In this document: one piece after another, positions 8,686 through 17,214 of the stretch | How positions within the stretch are numbered: position 1 is the stretch's first letter | Layout: each line of letters opens with the position of its first letter | Assembly: GCF_042920265.1 (NCBI RefSeq) | Contig: NZ_JBDQZI010000002.1 | Coordinates: 310,001 to 374,000, forward strand | DNA length: 64,000 bases | Direction: 5' to 3' | Source of the DNA: Lysinibacillus_B sp042920265 | Lineage (GTDB): Bacteria > Bacillota > Bacilli > Bacillales_A > Planococcaceae | Notes under the pieces: generated by a model | What the model was told of the DNA's origin: nothing | What the model saw: the letters and a program-made list of their open reading frames with translations, nothing else | The model's database searches: none | Translations under genes and position numbers: made by a program

Positions 8686-10251
8686 ATGGCAATTTTAACA
8701 GTTGAAAATTTAGGACATTCATTTGGCGACCGTACACTTTTTAAAGATGTTTCATTCCGTCTTGTAGAAGGCGACCACATCGGGTTAGTTGGCGCAAATG
8801 GTGTCGGGAAATCGACATTAATGGGCATCATCACAGGGCAACAAATTCACGATGCAGGAAAAGTAGAATGGCTGCCTGGTACACATTACGGCTACCTAGA
8901 TCAGCACACGGTATTAACAGCTGGTCGTACAATGCGCGATGTGTTACGTGATGCGTTTTTGCCGCTTTATAAAAAGGAAGAAGAACTAAATGAAATTTCG
9001 ATGCAAATGGCGGACCCAGATGCAGATTACGAAACACTTTTAGAAAAAATGGCAGAAATTCAAGATGCACTAGATGCAGGCGACTTCTATTCATTAGATA
9101 TGAAAATTGAAGAGGTCGCACGTGGTTTAGGACTGGATGCAATCGGTCTTGAACGTGACGTAGCAGCCCTTTCAGGTGGACAACGTACGAAAGTGTTACT
9201 CGCAAAGCTTTTACTTGAAAAGCCAAAAGTATTATTACTAGACGAGCCGACGAACTATTTAGATGAAGAGCACGTTACATGGTTAAAAAATTACTTAAAA
9301 AATTATCCACATGCTTTCCTACTTATTTCGCATGATACGGAATTTATGAATGAAGTAGTCGATGTGATTTTCCACTTAGAGTTCTCGAAAATGACACGTT
9401 ACACAGCGACGTACGAGAAGTTTTTAGAGCTAGCTGAAATCAATAAACGTCAGCATATTGATGCGTATGAAAAGCAGCAGGAATTTATTAAAAAGCAAGA
9501 GGACTTCATCGCGAAAAATAAGGCGCGTTACTCGACGACAGGTCGTGCAAAATCACGTGCGAAGCAGCTGGACCGCTTAGAGCGTATCGACCGCCCGGAA
9601 ACAGCTGTCAAACCAGAGTTTGGCTTTAAAGAAACACGTGCTTCGAGCCGTTACGTTGTGGAAGCGGAAGAGTTATTAATCGGGTATGACAAGGACAAGC
9701 CGTTACTACCACCGCTGACATTCCAAATCGAGCGCGGCGAAAAAATTGCCTTAGTCGGCATGAACGGTGTCGGGAAATCGACATTACTCAAAACGATGCT
9801 TGGCAAAATCAATCCACTTGGCGGAAAAGTAATACGCGGGGATTATTTATATCCGTCTTACTTCGAGCAGGAAGTAAAAGCAGACAAAATTACGCCAATT
9901 GATGATGTGTGGAATGCGTTCCCGTCGATGGAACAAGCGCAAGTACGTGCTGCTTTAGCACGCGCTGGCTTAAAATCAGAGCATATCCAACGCCCGCTGA
10001 ATTCCCTATCTGGTGGTGAGCAAGCGAAAGTTCGTTTATGTAAGCTGATGATGCACGAAACAAACTGGCTTGTATTTGACGAACCGACAAACCACTTAGA
10101 TATCGATGCCAAAAATGAACTAAAACGTGCGATGCAAGCATTCAAAGGCACGATCGTTCTCGTATCCCACGAGCCTGATTTCTATGAAGGCTTAGCGACA
10201 AAAGTATGGAACGTCCAAGACTGGTTCACATCAGGAAAAACAGATTTATAA
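8686..10251 (+). CDS. ABC-F family ATPase (duplicated ATP-binding cassette, ribosome-associated type)
   Basis: A 521-residue soluble protein with two ATP-binding cassettes and no membrane segments. Cassette 1 has Walker A GANGVGKST, signature LSGGQ and Walker B LLLDEPTNYLD; cassette 2 has GMNGVGKST, LSGGEQ and VFDEPTNHLD. The linker (about 245-320) is basic and helical, matching the interdomain linker that reaches the ribosomal P/E sites in ABC-F proteins. The overall architecture resembles the YkpA/YbiT/EttA group, which help translation, rather than clear drug-resistance members. No nearby target gene narrows its role. GGAGG lies 7-8 bases before the ATG. Confidence 0.9.
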   Translation: MAILTVENLGHSFGDRTLFKDVSFRLVEGDHIGLVGANGVGKSTLMGIITGQQIHDAGKVEWLPGTHYGYLDQHTVLTAGRTMRDVLRDAFLPLYKKEEELNEISMQMADPDADYETLLEKMAEIQDALDAGDFYSLDMKIEEVARGLGLDAIGLERDVAALSGGQRTKVLLAKLLLEKPKVLLLDEPTNYLDEEHVTWLKNYLKNYPHAFLLISHDTEFMNEVVDVIFHLEFSKMTRYTATYEKFLELAEINKRQHIDAYEKQQEFIKKQEDFIAKNKARYSTTGRAKSRAKQLDRLERIDRPETAVKPEFGFKETRASSRYVVEAEELLIGYDKDKPLLPPLTFQIERGEKIALVGMNGVGKSTLLKTMLGKINPLGGKVIRGDYLYPSYFEQEVKADKITPIDDVWNAFPSMEQAQVRAALARAGLKSEHIQRPLNSLSGGEQAKVRLCKLMMHETNWLVFDEPTNHLDIDAKNELKRAMQAFKGTIVLVSHEPDFYEGLATKVWNVQDWFTSGKTDL

Positions 10252-10262
10252 GTTTGAGGTAG

Positions 10263-10295
10263 CTATGCCAGCTGATCGCTGGCATAGTTTTTTTT
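10263..10295 (+). terminator. Terminator of the ABC-F gene
   Basis: A 10-bp stem CTATGCCAGC/GCTGGCATAG with a 5-base loop is followed by eight T. Confidence 0.92.
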
Positions 10296-10319
10296 GTGTT
10301 GTTCACGTTTTCGGATTTA

Positions 10320-10452
10320 ATAGACAACTTGGGATTGATAATAGACAACCCACTCTAGTTAATAGACAACTTTGGACCAATAATAGACAATTTCTTACTG
10401 ATTATAGACAATCTGCTAGGATTATAGACAATCCCAGCGATTTAATAGACAA
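10320..10452. repeat. 21-bp phased array, core ATAGACAA, seven copies
   Basis: Perfect ATAGACAA cores start at 10320, 10341, 10362, 10383, 10404, 10424 and 10445 (steps 21, 21, 21, 21, 20, 21). The 12-13 bases between cores are variable. The array ends 15 bp before the stop codon of the minus-strand gene at 10467, that is, in its 3' flank. Confidence 0.9.
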
Positions 10453-10466
10453 CCCCAAATTCTTCA

Positions 10467-10754
10467 TCAAACAAATAATTTTTCTTTCGCTAACGAAATG
10501 GCTTTTTTGCTGACTTCTAATCGGTCACCATCTGCATTCAGTCGCATTACACCATGTTCTTCATCTAATATGGACTGCATCGCGGCATTTGGTTTGACGC
10601 CGACCATTACTTGCTTGCGTGTAGATTTTACTTCTTCCTCTGTTAAAAGCGGCTTCGTGCCGATTTTCGGAAATTCCGCTTGAGGCTGAGATTGCGTTCT
10701 TCGCGGCGCTTGACCGTTTAAATTTGTGCCGCCTGTACCGACTGATCGAATCAT
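10467..10754 (-). CDS. Hypothetical 95-residue protein
   Basis: The N terminus is Gly/Gln/Pro-rich and probably disordered (residues 1-35). The rest is a charged helical region (LLTEEEVKSTRKQVMVGVKPNAAMQ). An AGGGAGGAAC ribosome site lies just before the ATG, supporting the gene. It is divergent from aspA. I do not recognise the family. Confidence 0.6.
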   Translation of the reverse strand: MIRSVGTGGTNLNGQAPRRTQSQPQAEFPKIGTKPLLTEEEVKSTRKQVMVGVKPNAAMQSILDEEHGVMRLNADGDRLEVSKKAISLAKEKLFV

Positions 10755-10926
10755 TTTTTGTTCCTCCCTATGTAAAAATTCCCTTTCTTATGTACACGTA
10801 TTATATCGATAACACAACATAATAGAAAGCACTCTGTCATGCAAATCGTCGGAATACATTTTCTATTTAACTTTTGCAAATACTTCCTATACAATGGCAA
10901 TATAATCTTCTAAGGAGCGAATTACA

Positions 10927-12318
10927 ATGACGCCACGTATCGAAAAAGACTTTTTAGGTACAATGGAAATTTCAAAAAATGTTTACTACGGAATTCAAAC
11001 AATGCGCGCAAAGGAGAACTTCCCGATTACTGGACAAGTAGTGGATCCGGAGCTAATTCGTGCATTCGCAATTGTAAAAAAATCGGCAGCCCAAGCGAAC
11101 TTGGCAACGAATCATTTAGATGCGGTGATTGCGAATGCAATCATTCAAGCAGCAGATGAAATTATGGAAGGACAGTGGCACGATCAATTTATCGTTGACC
11201 CAATTCAAGGTGGAGCGGGTACTTCATTAAACATGAATGCAAATGAAGTCATCGCCAATCGTGCACTTGAAATTCTTGGTCACGAAAAAGGCAATTATGC
11301 AGTTATTAGCCCAAACTCCCATGTGAACATGGCACAGTCTACAAATGATGCCTTCCCAACAGCGATTCACGTCTCAACAGTAACTGTGTTAATTGAGCTA
11401 TTAAACGTAATGGAAACAATGGTTGAAGCATTCGAAGCGAAAGCGAAGGAATTTGACCACATTATTAAAATGGGGCGTACGCATTTACAAGATGCGGTGC
11501 CAATCCGACTCGGACAAGAATTCCTTGCTTATGCGAAAGTGCTACGCCGTGATATTAAACGCATTAAGCAAACAAAAGAAGATTTATACGAAATTAACCT
11601 TGGCGCAACAGCAATCGGTACTTGCTTGAATGCTGATGCTGCTTATATTAAATCGGCAGTTGAGTACGTGCAGGAAAACACAGGACTTCCATTCAAGCAA
11701 TGTGAAGATCATGTAGATGGTACACAAAATACAGATATTTACACAGAAGTTTCAGGTGCATTAAAAATCTGTATGCTCAATATGTCGAAAATCTGTAATG
11801 ACCTTCGTCTGATGGCGTCTGGTCCAAAAACAGGTTTTGCTGAAATTTTACTACCGGAGCGCCAACCAGGTTCATCAATTATGCCTGGGAAAGTAAACCC
11901 GGTTATGTTAGAAGTCATTAACCAAATCGCTTTCCAAGTGGTTGGGAACGATACAACGATTTCCATGGCGTCTGAAGCAGGCCAATTCGAGCTAAACGTA
12001 ATGGAGCCTGTTCTTGTATTCAACTTATTACAATCAGTTCGCATTATGACAAACGGCTTTACTGCCTTCACGGAATACTGCTTAAAAGGCATTCGTGCGA
12101 ACGAAGAAGTACTACGTAATAACGTAGAGCGCAGTATCGGTGTCATTACAGCTATTGCCCCACATGTTGGCTACGAAATCGCTTCGAAGCTTGCACGTGA
12201 AGCGTTAGAAACAGGTGAATCTGTGCGTTCGCTATGCTTAAAATACGCTTACTTCACAGCAGAAGAGATCGACGTCATCCTCGATCCATTCCGTATGACA
12301 ACATTACAAAAAGATTAA
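10927..12318 (+). CDS. aspA: Aspartate ammonia-lyase
   Basis: A 463-residue member of the fumarase/aspartase superfamily. It converts L-aspartate to fumarate and ammonia as a homotetramer in the cytoplasm. The signature loop GSSIMPGKVNP (near residue 318) carries the catalytic serine, and the substrate-binding segments SPNSHVNMAQSTND and GRTHLQDA are present. The aspartase assignment over fumarase rests on the TPRIEKDFLGTMEI-type N terminus and overall similarity. AAGGAGCG precedes the ATG. It is monocistronic, ending in a terminator shared with liaR. Confidence 0.92.
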   Translation: MTPRIEKDFLGTMEISKNVYYGIQTMRAKENFPITGQVVDPELIRAFAIVKKSAAQANLATNHLDAVIANAIIQAADEIMEGQWHDQFIVDPIQGGAGTSLNMNANEVIANRALEILGHEKGNYAVISPNSHVNMAQSTNDAFPTAIHVSTVTVLIELLNVMETMVEAFEAKAKEFDHIIKMGRTHLQDAVPIRLGQEFLAYAKVLRRDIKRIKQTKEDLYEINLGATAIGTCLNADAAYIKSAVEYVQENTGLPFKQCEDHVDGTQNTDIYTEVSGALKICMLNMSKICNDLRLMASGPKTGFAEILLPERQPGSSIMPGKVNPVMLEVINQIAFQVVGNDTTISMASEAGQFELNVMEPVLVFNLLQSVRIMTNGFTAFTEYCLKGIRANEEVLRNNVERSIGVITAIAPHVGYEIASKLAREALETGESVRSLCLKYAYFTAEEIDVILDPFRMTTLQKD

Positions 12319-12320
12319 CT

Positions 12321-12361
12321 AAAAAAGCATTCGACCATTTCTGACGGTCGAATGCTTTTTG
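12321..12361. terminator. Bidirectional terminator between aspA and liaR
   Basis: The stem AGCATTCGACC/GGTCGAATGCT is flanked by A6 on the left and T5 on the right, so it can serve both converging genes. Confidence 0.9.
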
Positions 12362-12362
12362 T

Positions 12363-12992
12363 TTAGACAAGCCCCTGTTGAAAGGCATATACGACTGCCT
12401 GTGTACGGTCTTGTACATCGAGCTTTGATAAAATATTGCTCACATGTGTTTTTACCGTTTTAATCCCAATGAATAGTTCATCGGCAATGTGTTGATTCGT
12501 TTTCCCTTGGGCGAGTAGGAGCAATACTTCCATTTCACGCTCTGTTAACTCATCATGCAGTGCCGTCGTATTCGGGCGGCGCAAGCGTTGCATCATTTTC
12601 GCTGTCACTTCTGGCTCTAATACAGATTCCCCGTTGACGGTACGACGAATTGCATCGGCAATTTGCTTTGCATTCGATGTTTTTAGTAAATAACTGACTG
12701 CACCTGCTTCTAGTGCTGGGTATACTTTGTCATCGTCTAAAAAGCTTGTGACCATCATAATTTTTGCTTCGGGCCACTGCTTTAAAATGTCTGTTGCCGC
12801 TTCTACCCCAGTCATATTCGGCATCACATTATCAAGAAGCACGATATCCGGGCGTAACGCGAGCGCCTTTTCCACTGCTTCAACACCATCTGCTGCTTCC
12901 CCGACTACTTCCATATCTGCCTGTGCCGACAGATAGGCGACGACGCCAATGCGCACCATTTCATGATCATCTGCCACGACGATTCTAATCAT
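12363..12992 (-). CDS. liaR: LiaR/VraR-type response regulator
   Basis: A 209-residue NarL/LuxR-type regulator. The receiver domain (1-120) has the acidic pocket (VVADDHE), phospho-acceptor Asp in DIVLLDNVMPN, and a Lys in YLLKTS. The C-terminal helix-turn-helix (about 145-205) has LTEREMEVLLLLAQGKTNQHIA. It overlaps liaS by 8 bp, so they are translationally coupled. In Bacillus and Staphylococcus this system responds to lipid II-targeting antibiotics and induces liaIH. The neighbouring liaF and liaH homologues strongly support the assignment. Confidence 0.9.
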   Translation of the reverse strand: MIRIVVADDHEMVRIGVVAYLSAQADMEVVGEAADGVEAVEKALALRPDIVLLDNVMPNMTGVEAATDILKQWPEAKIMMVTSFLDDDKVYPALEAGAVSYLLKTSNAKQIADAIRRTVNGESVLEPEVTAKMMQRLRRPNTTALHDELTEREMEVLLLLAQGKTNQHIADELFIGIKTVKTHVSNILSKLDVQDRTQAVVYAFQQGLV

Positions 12993-14010
12993 CTACCAAA
13001 ACCCCTTTCGCAATTTGGACTTCAATCTTTGTCCCCTGCCCCACAACCGATGTCACCGTACATACCCCACCGATTTCCGTTGCACGTTCGACGATATTTT
13101 TCAGTCCGTATGAGCCGAGCTTTTCATTTTGCATGTCAAAGCCTACCCCATTATCTTGAATACGCAAAATATACATTTTTTCTCTTTCCATTAAAAGTAG
13201 CTCGACATCGGTTGCTTTTGCGTGTCGCAGTGTATTCGATAATGCCTCTTGCGCAATGCGGAATAAATGGTCTTCCTGCGCTTTCGTTAACGGCACATCG
13301 ACTAGCTCATAATGTAGTTCCATATTCGCCTTTTGCTGCAATTCTTCGATTAGCTCTCGTAACCCTTGTGCTAACGTTTTATTTTGTAAAGCAATCGGGC
13401 GTAAATGTAACAGGAGTGCCCGCATTTCGAGCTGTGCTTGCTGGACAATTTTTTCGATCTGCACTAAAATCGCGGCGTCTTCATTATGTTCGGTAACGCT
13501 TGATAACAGCATCGATGCGGCAAATAATTGCTGGGAGACCGAATCATGTAATTCCCTTGCGAGTCGTTGCCTTTCTTCGACTAAACGCTGCCGGACAATC
13601 GTTTCATCGGCTTCTACTTTTTCATTTGTAATGCGGTGTAACGTTTTGCGCTGCTGGTCGATGAGCTCCGCTACTTCGGTTAACGACTTGCGTGTTGCGC
13701 GCGGTGATAATGTCGGCTCCTTATACCGTTCAATATCGAGTAATCGCTTGATTTGTCTACTCGTTTGAAAATCCTTCGATACAATAATAAACGTCATCCA
13801 CAGCGAAATGAGAAAACTCGCGATTAGAATACCGAGCACAATCATCGCGATATGCGGCACCCCATTCGTATAAAGTGACTCTTCTATGAGCGGTCGCCAA
13901 TTTTTTTCACTTGGCTGACCGTATAACAAGAGGAGCGCCCCATACACAAAAACACCTAACAAAATCATGAGCAATAGTGTACGAAAGCAAAAGCCAATTA
14001 TTTTTGCCAT
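12985..14010 (-). CDS. liaS: LiaS/VraS-type sensor histidine kinase
   Basis: About 341 residues. Two N-terminal membrane helices (roughly 5-30 and 45-70) enclose a short extracellular loop, as in intramembrane-sensing kinases. A HisKA_3 domain carries the phospho-acceptor His in ERQRLARELHDSVSQQ, and an HATPase domain with ALSNTLRHAKA and DNGVGF follows. The open frame reaches 14052, but the ATG at 14010 has GGTGG 6 bases upstream and gives a normal membrane N terminus. It overlaps liaF by 13 bp. It phosphorylates LiaR under envelope stress, normally restrained by LiaF. Confidence 0.88.
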   Translation of the reverse strand: MAKIIGFCFRTLLLMILLGVFVYGALLLLYGQPSEKNWRPLIEESLYTNGVPHIAMIVLGILIASFLISLWMTFIIVSKDFQTSRQIKRLLDIERYKEPTLSPRATRKSLTEVAELIDQQRKTLHRITNEKVEADETIVRQRLVEERQRLARELHDSVSQQLFAASMLLSSVTEHNEDAAILVQIEKIVQQAQLEMRALLLHLRPIALQNKTLAQGLRELIEELQQKANMELHYELVDVPLTKAQEDHLFRIAQEALSNTLRHAKATDVELLLMEREKMYILRIQDNGVGFDMQNEKLGSYGLKNIVERATEIGGVCTVTSVVGQGTKIEVQIAKGVLVDD

Positions 14011-14588
14011 ATTTCCACCTCGCCCAGTCCATTTGATACGTGAATCATACATGTTCGTCTTGCCCCTTCATCGAGCAACACGTGTTTTTTCGCGTCCATC
14101 ACGTGCCCATTAATGAGCACTTTTCCGAATCCTTGATTGACCGCAATGGTACAGGCCACATCATACGGAACGAAAATCGTTGTTTTACCAATGCCTTGAA
14201 ACACCGAAATGAACGTCGGCTCTAACGGCAAAATCGTGTTCGTTGCATCGATGGTGATGTTGCCAAATAGACGGGTCACTGCTTGTTGCTGCCAAGCATA
14301 CGGCTTTTCTGGCGTCATATACGGACCCGCGACGTACAACTCTTTTCGGTGTCGTGTATACAGCCAATAGATTACCGCTACTGGTACAAGCCACCTCACT
14401 GTCACCATTGACAACAGCGCTAATAGGAAAAAGATCAGTGCGGCGACAGCGTACATTTTTTCCCCTTTACGCACACTTAATCGATAAAGAGCAAAGGCAA
14501 ACAATAAGAACCATACCCCACCGTTATGAAAAAGAAATAGTTCAACAAAAATAATGAGTCCAATAATGATCAGTATTGTATTTTTCAT
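13998..14588 (-). CDS. liaF: LiaF-type negative regulator of LiaS
   Basis: A 196-residue protein with 3-4 N-terminal membrane helices (about 1-85) and a C-terminal soluble beta-rich domain. That domain contains LFGNITIDATNTILPLEP and VFVPYDVAC-like strands typical of LiaF C-terminal repeats. It is somewhat shorter than Bacillus LiaF (about 240). It is co-transcribed with liaS, which it holds inactive in relatives. GAGGAGGTG precedes the start. Confidence 0.85.
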   Translation of the reverse strand: MKNTILIIIGLIIFVELFLFHNGGVWFLLFAFALYRLSVRKGEKMYAVAALIFFLLALLSMVTVRWLVPVAVIYWLYTRHRKELYVAGPYMTPEKPYAWQQQAVTRLFGNITIDATNTILPLEPTFISVFQGIGKTTIFVPYDVACTIAVNQGFGKVLINGHVMDAKKHVLLDEGARRTCMIHVSNGLGEVEIWQK

Positions 14589-14706
14589 TTGTTGCCCACC
14601 TCCTCATTTATTTTACAACGAAAAGTGTAGACAAAGTCGGTGTTTGACTTTATCTACACTTATTTTTAGGTAAAATGTAAAAACAATACCATCTGTAGAC
14701 GATTTA

Positions 14707-15318
14707 CTATTGCTTTTGCTCCAGTGCAGCTAAACGTCGTTCGAAAGTTGTCACTTCATAATTGTGATTTACTTTAAATGCGAGACGGTCAATATAATCG
14801 GCGGCATCGTCAAATTTACCTGTATGCATGTCCGCTTGCTTGGACGAAACTTCTTGCATACGATAATTCGCATGCGCGACATTTTCCTTACTCATTAATT
14901 GCAATTGGCGCACTTTCATATCTTGTAGACGGTGCTTCATTTGTTCAAATTGTTGCTCCAGCTTCGTATGCTCTGCCGCTGCTTCCTCGTAGCTTTGTTG
15001 TAGCAATGCTTTTCGGCTCGTATACGCTTGCACCTCTGCTTGTGTAAAGTCGATTAAATCTTGCTCCCCTGCTGCTTCCGCTAATGCTACTTGCTCCATA
15101 CGTTTTGCGAGTTTCCCCTCTACTTCTCGTAATTCAGCAGCAATTTTCTCTTTCAACTCGTACTGACGTGTCACGAGTTTCCCTACTTTTTCTGTTTCCT
15201 TCTCTGCCTGACGAACATATTGATTCAGCATCCCAATTGGATTTTTGCGCTCCGCCGAATCAAATAAATCATGTAACATAGCCTCTACTGTTGTACTTAA
15301 ACGTTGTAATACATTCAT
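14707..15318 (-). CDS. liaH: PspA/IM30-family phage shock protein (LiaH-like)
   Basis: A 203-residue, almost fully helical coiled-coil protein (about 20-160) rich in Glu, Gln and Lys. The start MNVLQRLSTTVEAMLHDLFD and the NPIGMLNQYVR segment are typical of PspA/LiaH. Such proteins form large oligomers on the inner face of the membrane and protect it under stress. It follows the LiaI-like gene by 16 bp and is 118 bp from liaF, so this is the target half of the Lia system joined to its own regulator. Confidence 0.88.
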   Translation of the reverse strand: MNVLQRLSTTVEAMLHDLFDSAERKNPIGMLNQYVRQAEKETEKVGKLVTRQYELKEKIAAELREVEGKLAKRMEQVALAEAAGEQDLIDFTQAEVQAYTSRKALLQQSYEEAAAEHTKLEQQFEQMKHRLQDMKVRQLQLMSKENVAHANYRMQEVSSKQADMHTGKFDDAADYIDRLAFKVNHNYEVTTFERRLAALEQKQ

Positions 15319-15334
15319 GTGTACTCGCTCCTTA

Positions 15335-15676
15335 TTATTTCGTTAATTTGCTCCACTCGACTTCAAAGTTGTCGAATGGGTCTTGCTCTTTTAATTTGAT
15401 GTTACCGTCTTTACATACTTTATATGTGTAGTAACCGACTACAGGTGCCGCTAATAATAGAAGGAATGGCACACTCCCAATCGCAAACATGACACCCGCC
15501 GCGACAATCGTGATATTGAGCAGCTTCATGACGAGCGACTGACTGCGTTGATAGCCCCAAACCCCAAAGATGGCGATCGCTGCACCAAGTAAAAATCCTC
15601 CAATCATGGGCCCTAAAATCGCTATTAACATAATGACGACAAAACCAACTGCCGTGTATTTTAAAAAGTTCTTCAT
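15335..15676 (-). CDS. liaI: LiaI-like small membrane protein
   Basis: A 113-residue protein with three or four hydrophobic helices (about 8-45 and 50-90) and a charged C-terminal tail of ~25 residues. Position as first gene of the lia operon, before liaH, suggests it is the LiaI-like membrane anchor for LiaH. Sequence identity to LiaI is not obvious, so the symbol rests mainly on synteny. GAAAGGAGC precedes the ATG. Confidence 0.6.
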   Translation of the reverse strand: MKNFLKYTAVGFVVIMLIAILGPMIGGFLLGAAIAIFGVWGYQRSQSLVMKLLNITIVAAGVMFAIGSVPFLLLLAAPVVGYYTYKVCKDGNIKLKEQDPFDNFEVEWSKLTK

Positions 15677-15679
15677 CTG

Positions 15680-16037
15680 TTGTGCTCCTTTCGTTTTGTT
15701 ACACTTATCGTACTTGGAATCGCGATTTCCTTTAACCGTCCACGAATGGATTTTCCTCTCCGTCTAGAGGCGGATATGCCCTCATCCCCCAGTAATGGAA
15801 AATTTTATTTCTATATAATGCATGAGAACGGAAATAGAATCATACATACTAATACCGCCTTTTGACTCACCAATAGGTTACTTGTAGGTATTTTTTCGTT
15901 CTGAGTAAATGAATAGCATTTTTCTGAAACTTTTTCTCAAAAACGACGTATATATTTATAAAGAGCTGGGTATACAAGTAAATGGATAAACTTTTACATA
16001 CACAGTTTATTTACAAAAAAAACACTTGCAAAACATA
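15680..16037. other. Intergenic region between the lia and spx-like genes
   Basis: The left part should hold the lia promoter reading leftward. I could not identify a confident LiaR box or a clear -35/-10 pair. No gene is supported here. Confidence 0.4.
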
Positions 16038-16085
16038 TATCTTACTAGTAAGATAAAAGTATAATAATTATCTTATTCGTAAGCT
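16038..16085 (+). promoter_or_regulatory. Double palindromic operator, probably bound by the downstream MarR protein
   Basis: The 18-bp perfect palindrome TATCTTACTAGTAAGATA (16038-16055) is followed by a second imperfect copy, ATCTTATTCGTAAGCT (16070-16085), exactly 31 bp later, about three helical turns. TATAAT (16060-16065) lies between them. Such placement over a promoter fits autorepression by the MarR-family gene at 16587. Confidence 0.75.
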
Positions 16086-16124
16086 ATTTCAAAAATCAAA
16101 CAATCGAAAGCGAGGAATTTCATT

Positions 16125-16526
16125 ATGTCAGTAACAATTTATACACAATCTAGCTGTTCCTCATCACGAAAAGCTTTAAAATGGTTAAATGAAAATAATA
16201 TTGCTTACACTGAAAAACGTATTACATCACAGCCACTTACTCTAGCTGAATTTAAAAATATTTTAAGTATGACGGAAGACGGAACAGATGAAATCATTGC
16301 GACAAACTCCAATGATTTTAAAAATTTACAAGTCGATATTGATCAATTATCGATTCAGGAGTTGTTCAATTTAATTCAACAGCATCCTCGTATGCTACGT
16401 AGCCCTATTCTATTGGATGAAAAACGCATCCAAGTTGGCTATAATGAAATGGACATTCGTCGTTTCATTCCACGGAAAGTTCGTGCGTTTGAACTAAATG
16501 CCTTACAACAATTAGCGGTTGAGTAA
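16125..16526 (+). CDS. Spx/ArsC-family regulator with CxxS motif
   Basis: A 133-residue protein with the Spx fold. The N terminus YTQSSCSSSRKALKWL matches Spx, whose redox switch is CxxC, but here the motif is CSSS, so the second cysteine is Ser. The C-terminal segment SPILLDEKRIQVGYNEMDIRRF(I/L)PRKVR is nearly identical to Spx, which binds the RNA polymerase alpha subunit. It is therefore an RNA polymerase-binding Spx paralogue rather than an arsenate reductase. It cannot form the intramolecular disulfide used by Spx. It lies 60 bp before the MarR gene and both follow the double operator. Confidence 0.82.
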   Translation: MSVTIYTQSSCSSSRKALKWLNENNIAYTEKRITSQPLTLAEFKNILSMTEDGTDEIIATNSNDFKNLQVDIDQLSIQELFNLIQQHPRMLRSPILLDEKRIQVGYNEMDIRRFIPRKVRAFELNALQQLAVE

Positions 16527-16586
16527 TGTCATCCGCTTTCCTTTTTTTACATAAATTTGCGAAAGACTGTGTTGGAGTTGAACAAA

Positions 16587-17015
16587 ATGGACCAGAAAAG
16601 AAAAGAAAGCCTAGCTGCTCTGTTCGAATCAATGTCTGCCCTTGAACGTAAAGTCGCGAATGAATGGAATAACCACAATGAACTTGGTTTTTCTAAATCT
16701 CATATTTTAATTCTTGAATATTTGGCAAGCGAAGGGCCAAAGCGTCCCTCGGCTATCGCCGATCGTTTGAAGGTCACAACGGGTGGCGTAACGGTGCTTA
16801 CGACAAAACTATTAAAGTCTGGTTTTATAGAAAAAACACAAAGCGAAAATGATCGCCGTGCTGCCCAAATCTCCATTACAGCACAGGGACTTCATGTATT
16901 GGAGCAATCTCGAAAACAAATTGATACACTCATTAACCATTTGTTCGGCATGCTAACCGAAGAAGAAATCGACACAATGCGTACCATTTTTAATAAATGT
17001 GTGCATGACAGTTAA
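16587..17015 (+). CDS. MarR-family transcriptional regulator
   Basis: A 142-residue winged helix-turn-helix protein. The recognition region is RPSAIADRLKVTTGGVTVLTTKLLKSGFI, followed by the wing with the typical DRRAAQISIT pattern. A TTG start at 16557 is open, but GGAG at 16574-16577 points to the ATG at 16587. It probably represses itself and the Spx-like gene through the palindromes at 16038-16085. It has no cysteine near the N terminus, only one near the C terminus, so thiol sensing of the OhrR type is not evident. Confidence 0.87.
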   Translation: MDQKRKESLAALFESMSALERKVANEWNNHNELGFSKSHILILEYLASEGPKRPSAIADRLKVTTGGVTVLTTKLLKSGFIEKTQSENDRRAAQISITAQGLHVLEQSRKQIDTLINHLFGMLTEEEIDTMRTIFNKCVHDS

Positions 17016-17016
17016 A

Positions 17017-17052
17017 AATCCACGAGAATCTATTATTCTCGTGGATTTTTTT
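17017..17052 (+). terminator. Terminator of the spx-like/marR unit
   Basis: A 13-bp perfect stem AATCCACGAGAAT/ATTCTCGTGGATT with a 5-base loop is followed by T7. Confidence 0.93.
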
Positions 17053-17078
17053 GAGTTTTAGGGTGGGGTTGGGGTTGA

Positions 17079-17150
17079 TTTTGATCGGATAGCCTAGCTT
17101 TTTGCTCGGATGCGGGTGGCTTTTGACCGCTTGCGCATTCGTTTTGCTCG
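17079..17150. repeat. 21-bp phased array, core TTTTGMYCG, four copies
   Basis: The G of TTTTG falls at 17083, 17104, 17125 and 17146, exactly 21 bp apart. The cores alternate TTTTGATCG, TTTTGCTCG, TTTTGACCG, TTTTGCTCG. It lies between the terminators of two converging genes. The same alternating core recurs at 50752. Confidence 0.88.
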
Positions 17151-17175
17151 CAGCCCCTCCCCTCTCCGAACCAAA

Positions 17176-17208
17176 CAAAAAAGCATAACGCCACAATAGA
17201 CGTTATGC
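17176..17208 (-). terminator. Terminator of the ECF sigma factor gene
   Basis: On the minus strand GCATAACG and CGTTATGC form an 8-bp stem with a 10-base loop, followed by T6. Confidence 0.85.
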
Positions 17209-17214
17209 GAAAGA

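Noticed and set aside
10320..10452. CRISPR array
   Set aside because: The conserved core is only 8 bp and the spacers 12-13 bp, far below CRISPR dimensions, and no cas genes are present.
10265..10513. 82-codon open frame on the plus strand with heptad-like NRQ repeats
   Set aside because: It starts inside the terminator hairpin of the ABC-F gene, runs through the 21-bp array (21 bp keeps a frame open) and ends antisense in another gene; no ribosome site.
12963..13496. 177-codon plus-strand frame over liaS
   Set aside because: Antisense shadow of a well-supported kinase gene.
15680..15870. LiaR-binding box before liaI
   Set aside because: A weak partial palindrome around TCTAGA does not match the known LiaR consensus well enough.
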